The notes under the pieces: model-generated | What the model was told of the DNA's origin: nothing | Seen by the model: the letters and a program-made list of their open reading frames with translations, nothing else | The model's database searches: none | Position numbers and translations under genes: made by a program | Assembly: GCA_026993805.1 (NCBI GenBank) | Contig: JALWSA010000021.1 | Coordinates: 1-64,000, forward strand | Reading direction: 5' to 3' | DNA length: 64,000 bases | Source of the DNA: Thermotogaceae bacterium | Lineage (GTDB): Bacteria > Thermotogota > Thermotogae > Thermotogales > Thermotogaceae | In this document: positions 54,841-63,885 of the stretch, piece after piece | How positions within the stretch are numbered: the first letter of the stretch is position 1 | Layout of the letters: each line of letters opens with the position of its first letter

Positions 54841-55544
54841 AGGTTTATGCTCACAGGGGATATTCTGCCAGATATCCTGAAAACACCTTGATAGCGTTTG
54901 AAAAGGCGTGGGAAGCTGGGGCTTACGGGATAGAACTCGATGTGAGAGCTACGAAGGATGGCCAGCTCGTCATATTCCACGACGACGACTTGAAGAGGCT
55001 TTTTGATGTGGAAAAACGGGTTGAAGAGATGGAATTCTGTGAACTCCGCGAACTGGAAATAGAAGGCCATAAAATACCCACTCTCGACGAGGTGCTGAAA
55101 ACCGTACCCGAGAACGGCCATTTGATCGTTGAAATAAAAGACGAAAAAACAGCAAGAGACGCTGTATGCAGGGTGATATCTCGCAAGCTTCAGGATAGAA
55201 CCATATTCTCCTCCTTCAACACCAACCTGATAATAGAACTCATAAAAGAATTTCCCGAACTCGATTTCGCTTTTTTGCTTGGTGAAGAGCACAAAGATGC
55301 CGACTTTCAAAATCTGATAGAACTCATTCTTCTCCACAAACCCCACTCAGTTCACGTTCCTAAAGAGGCTTACGATTTCTTCAAAGAGAAAGCCCTTGAA
55401 TTCTTCGATTTTCTACGAAGCAACTCCATTGAGATCTTTCTGTGGAACATAAACGATCTGGAGAGTTTCAGACCATTCGAGGGTCACGTGGACGCCGTAA
55501 TAACGGACGAGGTGGAACTTTTTCTGAAAAAGTTTAAAGACTGA
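54837..55544 (+). CDS. Glycerophosphodiester phosphodiesterase
   Basis: A 235-residue GDPD TIM barrel: AHRGYSARYPENTLIAF (catalytic HR and EN), GIELDVRATKDGQLVIFHDDDLKR and LIVEIKDE. It cleaves glycerophosphodiesters to glycerol 3-phosphate and an alcohol. No signal peptide, so cytoplasmic. Its end overlaps the convergent methyltransferase gene by 11 bases. Confidence 0.94.
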   Translation: MKVYAHRGYSARYPENTLIAFEKAWEAGAYGIELDVRATKDGQLVIFHDDDLKRLFDVEKRVEEMEFCELRELEIEGHKIPTLDEVLKTVPENGHLIVEIKDEKTARDAVCRVISRKLQDRTIFSSFNTNLIIELIKEFPELDFAFLLGEEHKDADFQNLIELILLHKPHSVHVPKEAYDFFKEKALEFFDFLRSNSIEIFLWNINDLESFRPFEGHVDAVITDEVELFLKKFKD

Positions 55545-56865
55545 GAACCGCCACAGTTTCGACATGGAAAGTCTGGGGGAACATATCAAAGGGCTTGACC
55601 CTTTCTATTGTGTATCCGGCTCCCTTCAGTGCTTTTAAATCGCGGGCAAGGGTTGGAGGGTTGCACGAGACATAGACTATTCTCCTCGGGTGGAGGCTTA
55701 CCAGTTTCATCAAAGCCTGCCTGTCCATTCCACCCCTCGGTGGATCGAGCACAACGGCGTCAAATTTTTCTTCATTTTCCTTCAGAAAATCTTCAACCTC
55801 CATGTTTACAAACTTCGTGTTCTTTCTCTGATTTATGTTGGCGTTGGCAAGGGATGCTTTGTAAGAAATCCTGCTCGATTCGACTCCAACTACCTTTTTA
55901 GCGGACAGGGCTATTCTCATGCTAAAAAAACCTATCCCGCTGTAAAGGTCCAGAACTCTTTCTTTTCCCGTGAGCTGGAGCGAAGAGTATACAAAATCGA
56001 GAAGCTTTTTAGAAACGTAATAGTTGCTTTGAAAAAAGGCCGTAGGCGGGATCTGGTAGGTCTCCCAGTCATACTCCTCGGTTATGACACCTTCTCCATA
56101 AAGTGTTCTGTAAGGGCCGCGCAGAACTACACTGTCTTTCGAGTTCATCACGTGTACTATTGAAGTCACCCACCCAAACTTTGATGCGAGTTTTTTCGCG
56201 AGAGCCTTTCCCTGCGGCAAACTTTCTGTTTTGGTGACGAAGATGACCATCACTTGGTCCGTTGAAAAAGCATGCCTTATAACGACATGCTTGAGCATTC
56301 CTTTCTTTCTGCGAAAATCGTACACCCAGACGTCGAAGGCTTCGAGAAGTTTGGGAAGAAAACCGATTATTCTGTTTGCCTTGTCTGAGGCGAGTTTGCA
56401 TCCCTTAACTGGAACAACATCATGGGAGTATCGCTTTTTAAATCCAAGCTCTACCTTTCCCTTGTGCATCACAGCGGTGAGCTCTACTTTGGATCTATAC
56501 TGAAGATCCTGATCGCTTCTTTCCACGTCTTCCACTTCCACGTCGATAGAAGCCCTTTTCAGAGAATCCATAACCATTTCCTTTTTTAACCTAAGCTGCT
56601 CTTCATAGTCCATATCCATAAAATGGCATCCGCCGCAGACACCAAAGTATCTGCAAGGAGGTGCTTTCCTTTTAGGATGCGCTTTGATGATTTCAACGGC
56701 TTTTGCAAAGGCAAAATCTTTCTTATCCCTCGTTACCTTAACCAAGACCTTTTCTCCTGGATAAGCACCTTCCACCAGAAGAACTTTGCCGCTTTCCATT
56801 CTCGCCAAACCGTACCCGCCACTGACTATCTTCTCTATCTCGACGATCTTTCTATCTTCTCCCAT
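55534..56865 (-). CDS. 23S rRNA (uracil-5)-methyltransferase, RlmD/RumA family
   Basis: A 443-residue enzyme: TRAM domain (about 1-55), [4Fe-4S] cysteines [10 protein letters not shown] with a fourth in VKGCKL, the SAM motif [12 protein letters not shown], and the catalytic cysteine in [13 protein letters not shown]. It methylates uracil C5 in rRNA or tRNA; the target is not determinable. ATG 56865 follows GAGGGGG. It overlaps the dxr end by 31 bases. Confidence 0.92.
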   Translation of the reverse strand: MGEDRKIVEIEKIVSGGYGLARMESGKVLLVEGAYPGEKVLVKVTRDKKDFAFAKAVEIIKAHPKRKAPPCRYFGVCGGCHFMDMDYEEQLRLKKEMVMDSLKRASIDVEVEDVERSDQDLQYRSKVELTAVMHKGKVELGFKKRYSHDVVPVKGCKLASDKANRIIGFLPKLLEAFDVWVYDFRRKKGMLKHVVIRHAFSTDQVMVIFVTKTESLPQGKALAKKLASKFGWVTSIVHVMNSKDSVVLRGPYRTLYGEGVITEEYDWETYQIPPTAFFQSNYYVSKKLLDFVYSSLQLTGKERVLDLYSGIGFFSMRIALSAKKVVGVESSRISYKASLANANINQRKNTKFVNMEVEDFLKENEEKFDAVVLDPPRGGMDRQALMKLVSLHPRRIVYVSCNPPTLARDLKALKGAGYTIERVKPFDMFPQTFHVETVAVLSL

Positions 56866-57917
56866 GCCATCCCCCTCGCAGTCTCGTCTATTTCAACGAG
56901 ATCCTGAACATCTCTTACGCTTGAACCATCAAACCTCTTCACGACTCCCTCAACCACCCTGAATATCTCAAGATAACCGATCCTACCGTCCAGGAAAGCC
57001 TGGACAGCAACTTCGTCTGAGGCGTTAAAAGCCGTCCTCTTCGCGTAGGAATCGTATATCTCATCCACGAGGAAAAAGAGGGGGTATTTTTCTCTGTCAG
57101 GCCTTTCAAAACTCAGGGTTTCAAGATCCGGAAACTCAAGATACTCGTAGAGTCTCTCCGGGTATGTCATCGCAAGGGCTATGGGTATTCTCATATCGGG
57201 TTTTGAGACATGGACTTTCACAGTGCCGTCTTTCAGAAAGACCATCCCGTGAACGAGACCCTGTCTGTGGATGTACACATCGATCTGAGCCCTTCTAAGA
57301 TCGAAGAGCTCCATCGCTTCCAAAACTTCGAAAGCCTTGTTCACCATCGTTGCAGAATCGACCGTTATCCTCGATCCCATACTCCAGACGGGGTGCTTCA
57401 GCACATCTTCAGGTTTCGCCTTTTCAAGATCTTCCAGCTTCCAATCCCGCAGAGCGCCACCAGATGCCGTTATGGCTATCTTCACAATGCCTTCTTCCAT
57501 GAGCTGGAAGACTGCGCTGTGCTCACTATCGACGGGAATTATCTCCACTCCTTCTTCCTTTGCCTTCTCTTTTAAAAACCTTCCTCCACAGACCATCGAT
57601 TCTTTATTCGCCAGAGCAAGCCTTTTGGTGTAAGAGACTGCCATCATCGAGAGGAGAAATCCGGAAAAACCCGGAACGGCCAGAACTACTATATCGGGGC
57701 GTGTACTCTCAAGAAACTTTTCAACAGCCTGAAGCCCTTCAACCGTGCTGACAAACGCGGCACCAGGAAACTCTTTTGCTATTTTTTCTGCAAGCTCTTC
57801 GTTTTTGTGATAGGTAAAACCGACGAGCTTGAAGCCCTTCAGTTTTTTAAGTACATCCAGAGTCTGCGTTCCTATGGATCCTGTGGCTCCCAGTATCACG
57901 ACGGTTTTTTCTTCCAT
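56835..57917 (-). CDS. dxr: 1-deoxy-D-xylulose-5-phosphate reductoisomerase
   Basis: A 360-residue enzyme of the MEP isoprenoid pathway. NADPH-binding [12 protein letters not shown] at the start, ALANKESMV, metal ligands in [11 protein letters not shown] and ASGGALRDW, and [14 protein letters not shown] 57917 gives the family start; the longer frame into the upstream gene is not supported. It is in a run of overlapping genes with the thiamine-pyrophosphokinase-like gene upstream (22 bases). Confidence 0.96.
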   Translation of the reverse strand: MEEKTVVILGATGSIGTQTLDVLKKLKGFKLVGFTYHKNEELAEKIAKEFPGAAFVSTVEGLQAVEKFLESTRPDIVVLAVPGFSGFLLSMMAVSYTKRLALANKESMVCGGRFLKEKAKEEGVEIIPVDSEHSAVFQLMEEGIVKIAITASGGALRDWKLEDLEKAKPEDVLKHPVWSMGSRITVDSATMVNKAFEVLEAMELFDLRRAQIDVYIHRQGLVHGMVFLKDGTVKVHVSKPDMRIPIALAMTYPERLYEYLEFPDLETLSFERPDREKYPLFFLVDEIYDSYAKRTAFNASDEVAVQAFLDGRIGYLEIFRVVEGVVKRFDGSSVRDVQDLVEIDETARGMAWEKIERSSR

Positions 57918-58513
57918 CTTATCGCGACTACCCCCCCGTCCCATGTCTGGATGAAAACTCGCTCCTTGAGCGCAACATTGCTCACCCCATATGGCTTTTC
58001 GGGTGGCATTTCCCATCTGTCTATCTCGTACTTAAAACCCTTCAGGGTAACGAGGGCAGAACCTCCGAGTGGAAGTATAGACCACTTTTCCCTGGGTTTT
58101 GCTTCAAGCTCCGCCTTCCCTTCGACATAAACAACCTCGAGCCCATCTTCCAGAAGAACCACCTTCAAGGAGCCGTATTTCTTGAGAAGGAGCAAAAGCG
58201 CATATTCCATGTCAACCCTTTCACCGCGCCAGCAAAGAACAAAGGCCCTTTTTCCACCGCGCCTGAAGCATTCATCCAGCGCGAGCTCCGCATCTATTTC
58301 ATATTTATCCTCCGGAAAGACCAGTTTCTCAACATCGACATCCTCACTGAGTGAATCCATATCACCTATGACTATATCCGGTTTCATACCAAGATTTAGA
58401 ATGTGCTTTGTGCCACCGTCCACGCCTATGATGAGCGCGTTCTCCCTTGACTCGAGCGCCTCCAAAAGGAGCTCCCGTTTGCAGGTTCCGTTGAGTGCCA
58501 GCACACAGTCCAA
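57896..58513 (-). CDS. Thiamine pyrophosphokinase-like protein
   Basis: A 205-residue protein with the TPK motifs [21 protein letters not shown] and a modified [12 protein letters not shown] in place of D-x-D-x-TD-x-E. The C-terminal beta domain is present. It may make thiamine diphosphate from thiamine, but the altered substrate loop leaves room for a different alcohol. Thiamine diphosphate is also needed by Dxs, so the position ahead of dxr is notable. TTG 58513 lies five bases after GGAGGAT. Confidence 0.82.
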   Translation of the reverse strand: MDCVLALNGTCKRELLLEALESRENALIIGVDGGTKHILNLGMKPDIVIGDMDSLSEDVDVEKLVFPEDKYEIDAELALDECFRRGGKRAFVLCWRGERVDMEYALLLLLKKYGSLKVVLLEDGLEVVYVEGKAELEAKPREKWSILPLGGSALVTLKGFKYEIDRWEMPPEKPYGVSNVALKERVFIQTWDGGVVAIRWKKKPS

Positions 58514-58527
58514 TCCTCATCCTCCTC

Positions 58528-59430
58528 TCAAAAGCCAAATCTGTAGAATATTCCTATCCTCTTTCTCTTAAAGCTTATACCTAAACCGTTCAGGTAGATA
58601 GTGGCTTCAGGACCAAGCGGCGTCGAAAGAACCTCTAAATTGTAATCATCGAGCCAGGTTGAAGAACCCATTTCCCAGCCTCTCTCGCTCCACCCAACGA
58701 TGAAAGCGAGGTCGTGGAAAAGCCTCAAGTAACTTCTCAAAAACCAGGATTTAAACCCCTCGCTATCTATAAGATAGCCACCTTCCAGATCCAAACTTCC
58801 CAAGACAGAAAGCGCACCCCCTAACCTCACCTCCAAGAGATCTCCAAAAAAGTAATCCGCGGATACGAAAGCGTATACCCTATCCCAGAAAAACTCCACT
58901 TTTCCAGTTCTTCTATATTCATCGTAGAACCTCATGACTATCTTCGCGTAATTTCGAGCAGACCTCGATGGGGGACTGATTCTTATTTTGCCCTCGCCGT
59001 CGTGATAGGCCCACAGCATCTTCTCCGTATTGGGAAACTTCTTATAAAGGTATCTAACATATCTGCATATCGCCATCGAAGAAAGAACGGGGTTATACGG
59101 ATTTCTCAAACCGAGCCACTTTGCCGTTTTTCTCACGATCTGGGAAACACCCAATGCTCCCGTTTTCGATTTTGCATGCACTTTGAAACCGGATTCCGCC
59201 CTTATCATCGCTTTCAACAGATTGACATCGCACCCAGTGAAAAAAATGAGAGAATCAACAGGAAAAAGTGGCACCTCAAAAACGGCCACAGCTTTGAAAC
59301 CCATAATGGATCCACCGGTTATGTATAGGTAATAATCCTTAGAATCGTGCATCCAAACTATCTCCGAAAGGGGATCGGCCAATGCGAAAACTATTGATGA
59401 TAAAATCAAGAAGGTGAGGATTTTCCTCAT
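58528..59430 (-). CDS. Exported lytic transglycosylase (SLT domain) with C-terminal strand-rich region
   Basis: A 300-residue protein. Signal peptide 1-18. The SLT core has the catalytic glutamate in MIRAESGFKVHAKSKTGALG, VSQI and NPVLSSMAICRYVRYLYKKF with AYHDGEGKI, so it should cleave peptidoglycan glycan strands. Residues about 190-300 alternate beta strands and end in a terminal phenylalanine (IGIFYRFGF), like an outer-membrane strand signature; this part is inference. ATG 59430 follows GAGGAGGTG. An extended -10 TGTTATAAT lies at 59456-59464. Confidence 0.82.
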   Translation of the reverse strand: MRKILTFLILSSIVFALADPLSEIVWMHDSKDYYLYITGGSIMGFKAVAVFEVPLFPVDSLIFFTGCDVNLLKAMIRAESGFKVHAKSKTGALGVSQIVRKTAKWLGLRNPYNPVLSSMAICRYVRYLYKKFPNTEKMLWAYHDGEGKIRISPPSRSARNYAKIVMRFYDEYRRTGKVEFFWDRVYAFVSADYFFGDLLEVRLGGALSVLGSLDLEGGYLIDSEGFKSWFLRSYLRLFHDLAFIVGWSERGWEMGSSTWLDDYNLEVLSTPLGPEATIYLNGLGISFKRKRIGIFYRFGF

Positions 59431-59455
59431 CGAGACACCTCCTCTCACCGCTGAG

Positions 59456-59464
59456 ATTATAACA
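59456..59464 (-). promoter_or_regulatory. Extended -10 promoter of the lytic transglycosylase gene
   Basis: TGTTATAAT on the minus strand (TG, one base, TATAAT), 26 bases before the ATG at 59430. No -35 is seen. The region 59431-59483 otherwise shows only the Shine-Dalgarno sequence. Confidence 0.5.
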
Positions 59465-59483
59465 GCCACAGGAGGCGGAGAGT

Positions 59484-59642
59484 TTGTATTCAGCTGAAGT
59501 AACGGAAACACCAAAAATGGAGATTTACATGAAAACGACAAGGATCTGTGATCGCTCGGACAAGATTTTTGAGGATTCGAAAGGACCGGAGGAGGAAAGA
59601 TGGTGGAGAACGGTGAAAGGATTCAAAGGTTGGAACGTTTGA
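59484..59642 (+). CDS. Possible 52-residue protein ahead of tsaE
   Basis: A short open frame starting with TTG 59484, eight bases after AGGAGG, and ending at TGA 59640-59642 inside the tsaE start region (43-base overlap, other frame). The product is charged (SAEVTETPKMEIYMKTTRIC, then GPEEERWWRTVKGFKGW), with one cysteine and no signal peptide. It is too short to name. Support is the strong Shine-Dalgarno sequence and otherwise empty space; it could be chance, or a leader coupled to tsaE. Confidence 0.4.
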   Translation: MYSAEVTETPKMEIYMKTTRICDRSDKIFEDSKGPEEERWWRTVKGFKGWNV

Positions 59643-60097
59643 ACGAAGAAGAACTAAAAAAGCTCGCCGCCGTTCTATCAAGTACTATGAAGAACGGTTT
59701 GGTGCTTCTAATGGGAAATCTTGGGGCTGGCAAAACTACCTTCGTAAAAGGAATGGCAAGGGGTTTGGGGATAAAGGAGGAAATGGTAACAAGCCCTACT
59801 TTTGTGATCATGAACGTATACGAAGGGATATCCACTCTCTATCACGTCGATCTGTACAGAATAGGAGATCCCGAAGAGCTCTTTTACATTGGCCTCGAGG
59901 AGGTTATGGAAGACGAAGGGATCGTAGCCGTGGAATGGGCGGATCTGTTTCCAGAAATGTGGGAGGATATTCCCCGAATAGAGGTTAAAATATGGGTTCG
60001 GTCAAACTCGGAGAGGGACCTGGAGATCAAAGAGATCGGTGAGGAGGGGATCTTGAGTGAAACAATCTCAAGGTGGAAAGAAGAGAAGACTCGATAA
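59600..60097 (+). CDS. tsaE: tRNA t6A37 modification ATPase TsaE
   Basis: A 165-residue ATPase with Walker A GNLGAGKTTFVKG near residue 39, TSPTFVIMNVYEG, LYHVDLYR and VEWAD. It supports TsaBD in making threonylcarbamoyladenosine on tRNAs. TsaB and TsaD are not in the window. GGAGGAGGAAAG precedes the ATG at 59600 (GTG at 59603 possible). It overlaps lon by 41 bases. Confidence 0.94.
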   Translation: MVENGERIQRLERLNEEELKKLAAVLSSTMKNGLVLLMGNLGAGKTTFVKGMARGLGIKEEMVTSPTFVIMNVYEGISTLYHVDLYRIGDPEELFYIGLEEVMEDEGIVAVEWADLFPEMWEDIPRIEVKIWVRSNSERDLEIKEIGEEGILSETISRWKEEKTR

Positions 60098-62414
60098 ATA
60101 CATAAACGAAGAGAGAAAACCGGAAATACCCACCACTCTAACTGCCATACCACTTAGAAGCAACGCCATAATATTTCCGAGTACAGTTGTTCCATTCTTT
60201 GTGGGAAGGGAAAAATCATTAGCCGCTCTGGAAAAAGCCATGGAAACCAGAGGGGCTTACTTGTTCGTAACATCTCAGAAAGACCCCTCCATTGAGGATC
60301 CAAAGGTCGAGGATCTTTACGAAGTCGGAACTGTGGTCAGGGTCATGCAAATAGCGAAGCTTCCCGATGAGACCTACAAGGTACTGGTAGAGGGGCTAAC
60401 GAGAGCCAGGATAAAAGGCGTAGTCGAATCGGAAAGATACTTCGAATTCGAATTGGAAATCTTGAAAGTGAAATACAGAAAAACGAAAAAGCTGGAAGCA
60501 CTGATGAGAAGGGTTAAAGAAACGGCTCAATCGTACTTTTCTCTGACAAAAAAGCTTCCACAAGAAGCTCTCATGGCTTTGGAAGATTTATCGGATCCCA
60601 ACAGATTTGCCGATTTTGTCGCATCGATGATACCCGCAAAGCTCCAATTCAAACAAGAACTCCTCGAAACCCTTCATCCTTCAAGAAGACTTGAAAAAAT
60701 TCTCCGATTTTTGGTTCAAGAACTGGAGATAGTCAAAATAGAAGAAGAACTCGATAAAAAAGTTCGAGAAAAGATCGAAAAATCCCAGAAAGAATACTTT
60801 CTCAGGGAAAAGCTCAGGGCGATCCAAGAAGAACTCGAAGGTGAAGAGGATGTCGAGATAAAGGAACTGAAGGAAAAAATCGAGAAGGGGGATTATCCAG
60901 ATTATGTGAAAGAAAAAGCCAAAAGAGAAGTGGAAAGGCTCGAAAAGATGTCACCTTATTCGGCAGAAGCGACCGTCGTGAGGACGTATCTCGATTGGCT
61001 CCTATCCCTTCCCTGGAACGTGAAAACCCAAGATGAGATGGACATCAAAAAAGCGAGAAAGGTTTTGGAAAACAACCATTACGGGCTCGAAAAGGTCAAG
61101 GAAAGGATTCTGGAATTTCTGGCCGTGAGAAAGTTAGCAAAGAATTTGAGAGCACCCATACTATGTCTCGTCGGACCTCCAGGCGTAGGCAAAACCTCTC
61201 TTGGCAGATCATTGGCTGAGGCTATGAACAGAAAATTCGTGAGAATGTCCCTCGGAGGCCTTAGAGACGAGGCTGAAATAAAGGGACATAGGAGAACTTA
61301 CGTAGGCGCTATGCCAGGAAGAATAATCCAAATGATTAGAAGGGCTGGAACGAAAAATCCAGTCCTGCTGCTGGACGAAGTCGACAAGATGGGTATATCT
61401 TTTCAGGGAGACCCGGCCGCCGCGCTGCTCGAGGTACTCGATCCCGAACAGAACAAAGAATTCATCGACCATTATTTAGAGATTCCCTTCGACCTATCGG
61501 ACGTGGTCTTCGTGGTAACGGCAAACGTTCTTTACACGATACCACCGGCGCTTCGCGATAGAATGGAAATCATAGAGATACCCGGATACACTGAAAGGGA
61601 AAAATACATAATAGCCAAAAATTACGTACTTCCCAAACTCTTCAAAGAGTATGGTTTGAACGGAAAGGTTAAGATAAGTCCAGCAGCTATAAAGAGGGTA
61701 ATAAAGGAATACACGAGAGAAGCAGGGGTGAGGAACCTCTCAAGGTCATTGGAAAAAATCGTTAGAAAAGCGGCACTGAAGATCGTGGAAGGAAAGAAAC
61801 AGCTCAGCGTTAAAGCATCAGAACTCGAAAAGTACCTTGAAACACCTCCGTTCAGAGAAGAGGAAAAAGTTGAAAAGCCGATGGTAGGAGTGGCAACGGG
61901 AATGGCCTGGACCCCTTATGGCGGAACGATCATTCTGGTTGAAAGCGCCACTCTGCCGGGAAAGGGAGAACTCGTACTCACGGGGCAGATGGGGGATGTG
62001 ATGAAGGAATCCGCAAGGATAGCCTTGAGCCTTTCGAGGAAGATCTGCGGAAATACCTACAAAGAAGTCTTTCAAGAAAACGACATACACGTCCACGTAC
62101 CAGAAGGTGCTGTTCCAAAGGATGGCCCATCCGCCGGGGTAACCATGGTAACTTCCATAGTCTCTGCCGTTACGAGGAAAAGAGTGAGGAACGACGTGGC
62201 TATGACGGGGGAGATTACACTGAGGGGCAGGATACTGCCGGTCGGGGGTATAAAAGAAAAGGTTATGGCAGCGGCGAGAACTGGTATCGAAACTGTGATA
62301 CTGCCAAAAGCAAACGAGAGAGATTTAAAAGAGGTACCGAAAGAGGTTTTAGAAAAGATCAAGGTAAAATTCGTATCAGAAATAGAAGAGCTCCTGGAGG
62401 AGGTGCTTCTGTGA
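60057..62414 (+). CDS. lon: ATP-dependent protease Lon
   Basis: A 785-residue AAA+ serine protease. N-terminal LON substrate domain (LRSNAIIFPSTVVPFFVGRE), coiled coil, Walker A GPPGVGKTS near 371, Walker B LLLDEVDK near 438, and protease domain with the serine in KDGPSAGVTM near 690 and the lysine in GGIKEKVMAA. Length normal for LonA. GTG 60057 lies seven bases after GAGGAGGGG. It overlaps the next gene by four bases. Confidence 0.97.
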   Translation: MKQSQGGKKRRLDKYINEERKPEIPTTLTAIPLRSNAIIFPSTVVPFFVGREKSLAALEKAMETRGAYLFVTSQKDPSIEDPKVEDLYEVGTVVRVMQIAKLPDETYKVLVEGLTRARIKGVVESERYFEFELEILKVKYRKTKKLEALMRRVKETAQSYFSLTKKLPQEALMALEDLSDPNRFADFVASMIPAKLQFKQELLETLHPSRRLEKILRFLVQELEIVKIEEELDKKVREKIEKSQKEYFLREKLRAIQEELEGEEDVEIKELKEKIEKGDYPDYVKEKAKREVERLEKMSPYSAEATVVRTYLDWLLSLPWNVKTQDEMDIKKARKVLENNHYGLEKVKERILEFLAVRKLAKNLRAPILCLVGPPGVGKTSLGRSLAEAMNRKFVRMSLGGLRDEAEIKGHRRTYVGAMPGRIIQMIRRAGTKNPVLLLDEVDKMGISFQGDPAAALLEVLDPEQNKEFIDHYLEIPFDLSDVVFVVTANVLYTIPPALRDRMEIIEIPGYTEREKYIIAKNYVLPKLFKEYGLNGKVKISPAAIKRVIKEYTREAGVRNLSRSLEKIVRKAALKIVEGKKQLSVKASELEKYLETPPFREEEKVEKPMVGVATGMAWTPYGGTIILVESATLPGKGELVLTGQMGDVMKESARIALSLSRKICGNTYKEVFQENDIHVHVPEGAVPKDGPSAGVTMVTSIVSAVTRKRVRNDVAMTGEITLRGRILPVGGIKEKVMAAARTGIETVILPKANERDLKEVPKEVLEKIKVKFVSEIEELLEEVLL

Positions 62415-62980
62415 ACAAACAACATATATTTTCTTTGGTTATTATGACGATATTCGCCACTCTGTTTCTCATATCTTTTGTCGAATACAGGGCTACGAAG
62501 AGCAGGCTCATTCTATTGGAAAAAGAAGTTTCTGCGTTCAAAGCTTTGATCCGGGGTGATTTGGAGGATTTCAACAACGCTATGAAAAGCTTGGGAAAGG
62601 AAAAAGATGCGGAATTCTATACAGAAAAATTTCTAAACATTCTGCTGGAGAGGGGAAGAATGGAAATGGAAAATCACAATTTAGCGAAAGCTTATGAATT
62701 CTTCTCAAACGTATATCAAATCTCGGATAAGCCATTGTTAAAACTCAAAGCGGCGTATCTGTGCGGAAAAGTTTTAAACGAAATGAAAGACCATAAAAGA
62801 GCCCATGAATTTCTCGAGATATTTTTGAAGGAAAAAAACTCTATTTTCTACAAAGATGCTCTGATAGAACTCGCCATCGCATCAAAGGGGATCGGTGACT
62901 CCACTACATTGAAAAAAATTGAAAGCATCCTTGAAAACGATCCCGTTTATTCCAAAAAGCTCCGAGAGGTGGAAAGATGA
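62411..62980 (+). CDS. Membrane-anchored TPR-like protein, unknown function
   Basis: A 189-residue protein. One membrane helix at about 7-24 (LVIMTIFATLFLISFVEY), a short coiled coil, then helix pairs of TPR type (LAKAYEFFSNVYQISDKPLLKLKAAYLCGKVL, HKRAHEFLEIFLKEKNS). Probably a scaffold facing either side of the membrane. GTG 62411 overlaps the lon stop (GTGA) and its stop overlaps plsC, so it is part of a tight lon operon. Confidence 0.78.
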   Translation: MNKQHIFSLVIMTIFATLFLISFVEYRATKSRLILLEKEVSAFKALIRGDLEDFNNAMKSLGKEKDAEFYTEKFLNILLERGRMEMENHNLAKAYEFFSNVYQISDKPLLKLKAAYLCGKVLNEMKDHKRAHEFLEIFLKEKNSIFYKDALIELAIASKGIGDSTTLKKIESILENDPVYSKKLREVER

Positions 62981-63735
62981 GAAAGATTTTCAGACTCTTC
63001 ACGACCATTTATTTTTTGATAATCTCCTCTCTTTATCTTGCTGTTTACGGTGCTTTCGTTCTCTTCTGGGGATTTATACTGAAAATCTTCAAAGATGAAG
63101 AGACATCCAGAAAATACGTTTTGAACGAGGTGAGAAAGTTCGGAATAAGAGCGTTCAGTTGGCTCTTTTCAAAAGTGGTCGTGGACGGGCAGGAAAACAT
63201 CCCAGATGAAGGCCCTTTCATCGTCGTATCGAATCATCAGAGCCTGATGGACATTCCCCTCATATTGGGATACGTAGCAAGGGGCGGGTTTATAGCTAAG
63301 AAAGAGTTATCGTGGGTTCCTGGTGTCTCCTGGTTTGTAAGATACATGGGAGGGGTTTTCATAGAGAGGGGAAATATAAAACAAACAGCTTCGGTGATCA
63401 AAACGGTTCTGCGAAATCTGAGAAACGGAATCAATTACATAGTATTTCCCGAAGGTACAAGAACTGAAGACGGAAGCGTTAGAGATTTCAAAAGAGGGAG
63501 TTTGGCTCTCGCCCTTAAAACAGGAGTGAAAATTCTCCCTGTGGGAATATGGGGAACCATGTTTCTCGTTCCAAAGAAGAGCCTTCTCTTCAACCCAGGT
63601 AAGGTTTATCTAAAGATACTCCCGCCAGTGGACCCAAGAGATTTCAAAAACGAGGAAGAGCTCATAAAGTATGTGAGAAACGAAATAATAGCCGCAGTCG
63701 AAGAACTAAGAGAAAAGGATAAACTAAACAGATAG
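62977..63735 (+). CDS. plsC: 1-acyl-sn-glycerol-3-phosphate acyltransferase
   Basis: A 252-residue membrane-associated enzyme with the HX4D motif NHQSLMD near residue 87, GGVFIERGN and FPEGTRTEDG. An N-terminal hydrophobic helix pair anchors it. It forms phosphatidic acid from lysophosphatidic acid. ATG 62977 overlaps the previous stop (ATGA). Confidence 0.93.
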   Translation: MRKIFRLFTTIYFLIISSLYLAVYGAFVLFWGFILKIFKDEETSRKYVLNEVRKFGIRAFSWLFSKVVVDGQENIPDEGPFIVVSNHQSLMDIPLILGYVARGGFIAKKELSWVPGVSWFVRYMGGVFIERGNIKQTASVIKTVLRNLRNGINYIVFPEGTRTEDGSVRDFKRGSLALALKTGVKILPVGIWGTMFLVPKKSLLFNPGKVYLKILPPVDPRDFKNEEELIKYVRNEIIAAVEELREKDKLNR

Positions 63736-63811
63736 CCCGCAAAACAGCACTTCATTTTTCTTTGATTTTATATCCAAACCCTGTAAAATTTCACAAGAAC
63801 GCCCCACCGTT

Positions 63812-63839
63812 TTGTCGTGAAAGACCTGTGTACTAAAAT
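63812..63839 (+). promoter_or_regulatory. Promoter of the last, partial gene
   Basis: TTGTCG (63812-63817) and TAAAAT (63834-63839) are 16 bases apart, ending 46 bases before the GTG at 63886. An imperfect palindrome CTGTAAAATTTCACAA (63781-63796) sits just upstream. Confidence 0.55.
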
Positions 63840-63885
63840 AGCACGAGAAGTTAATTGCGCAATGCTAAAAACTGGGGGGATTCAA

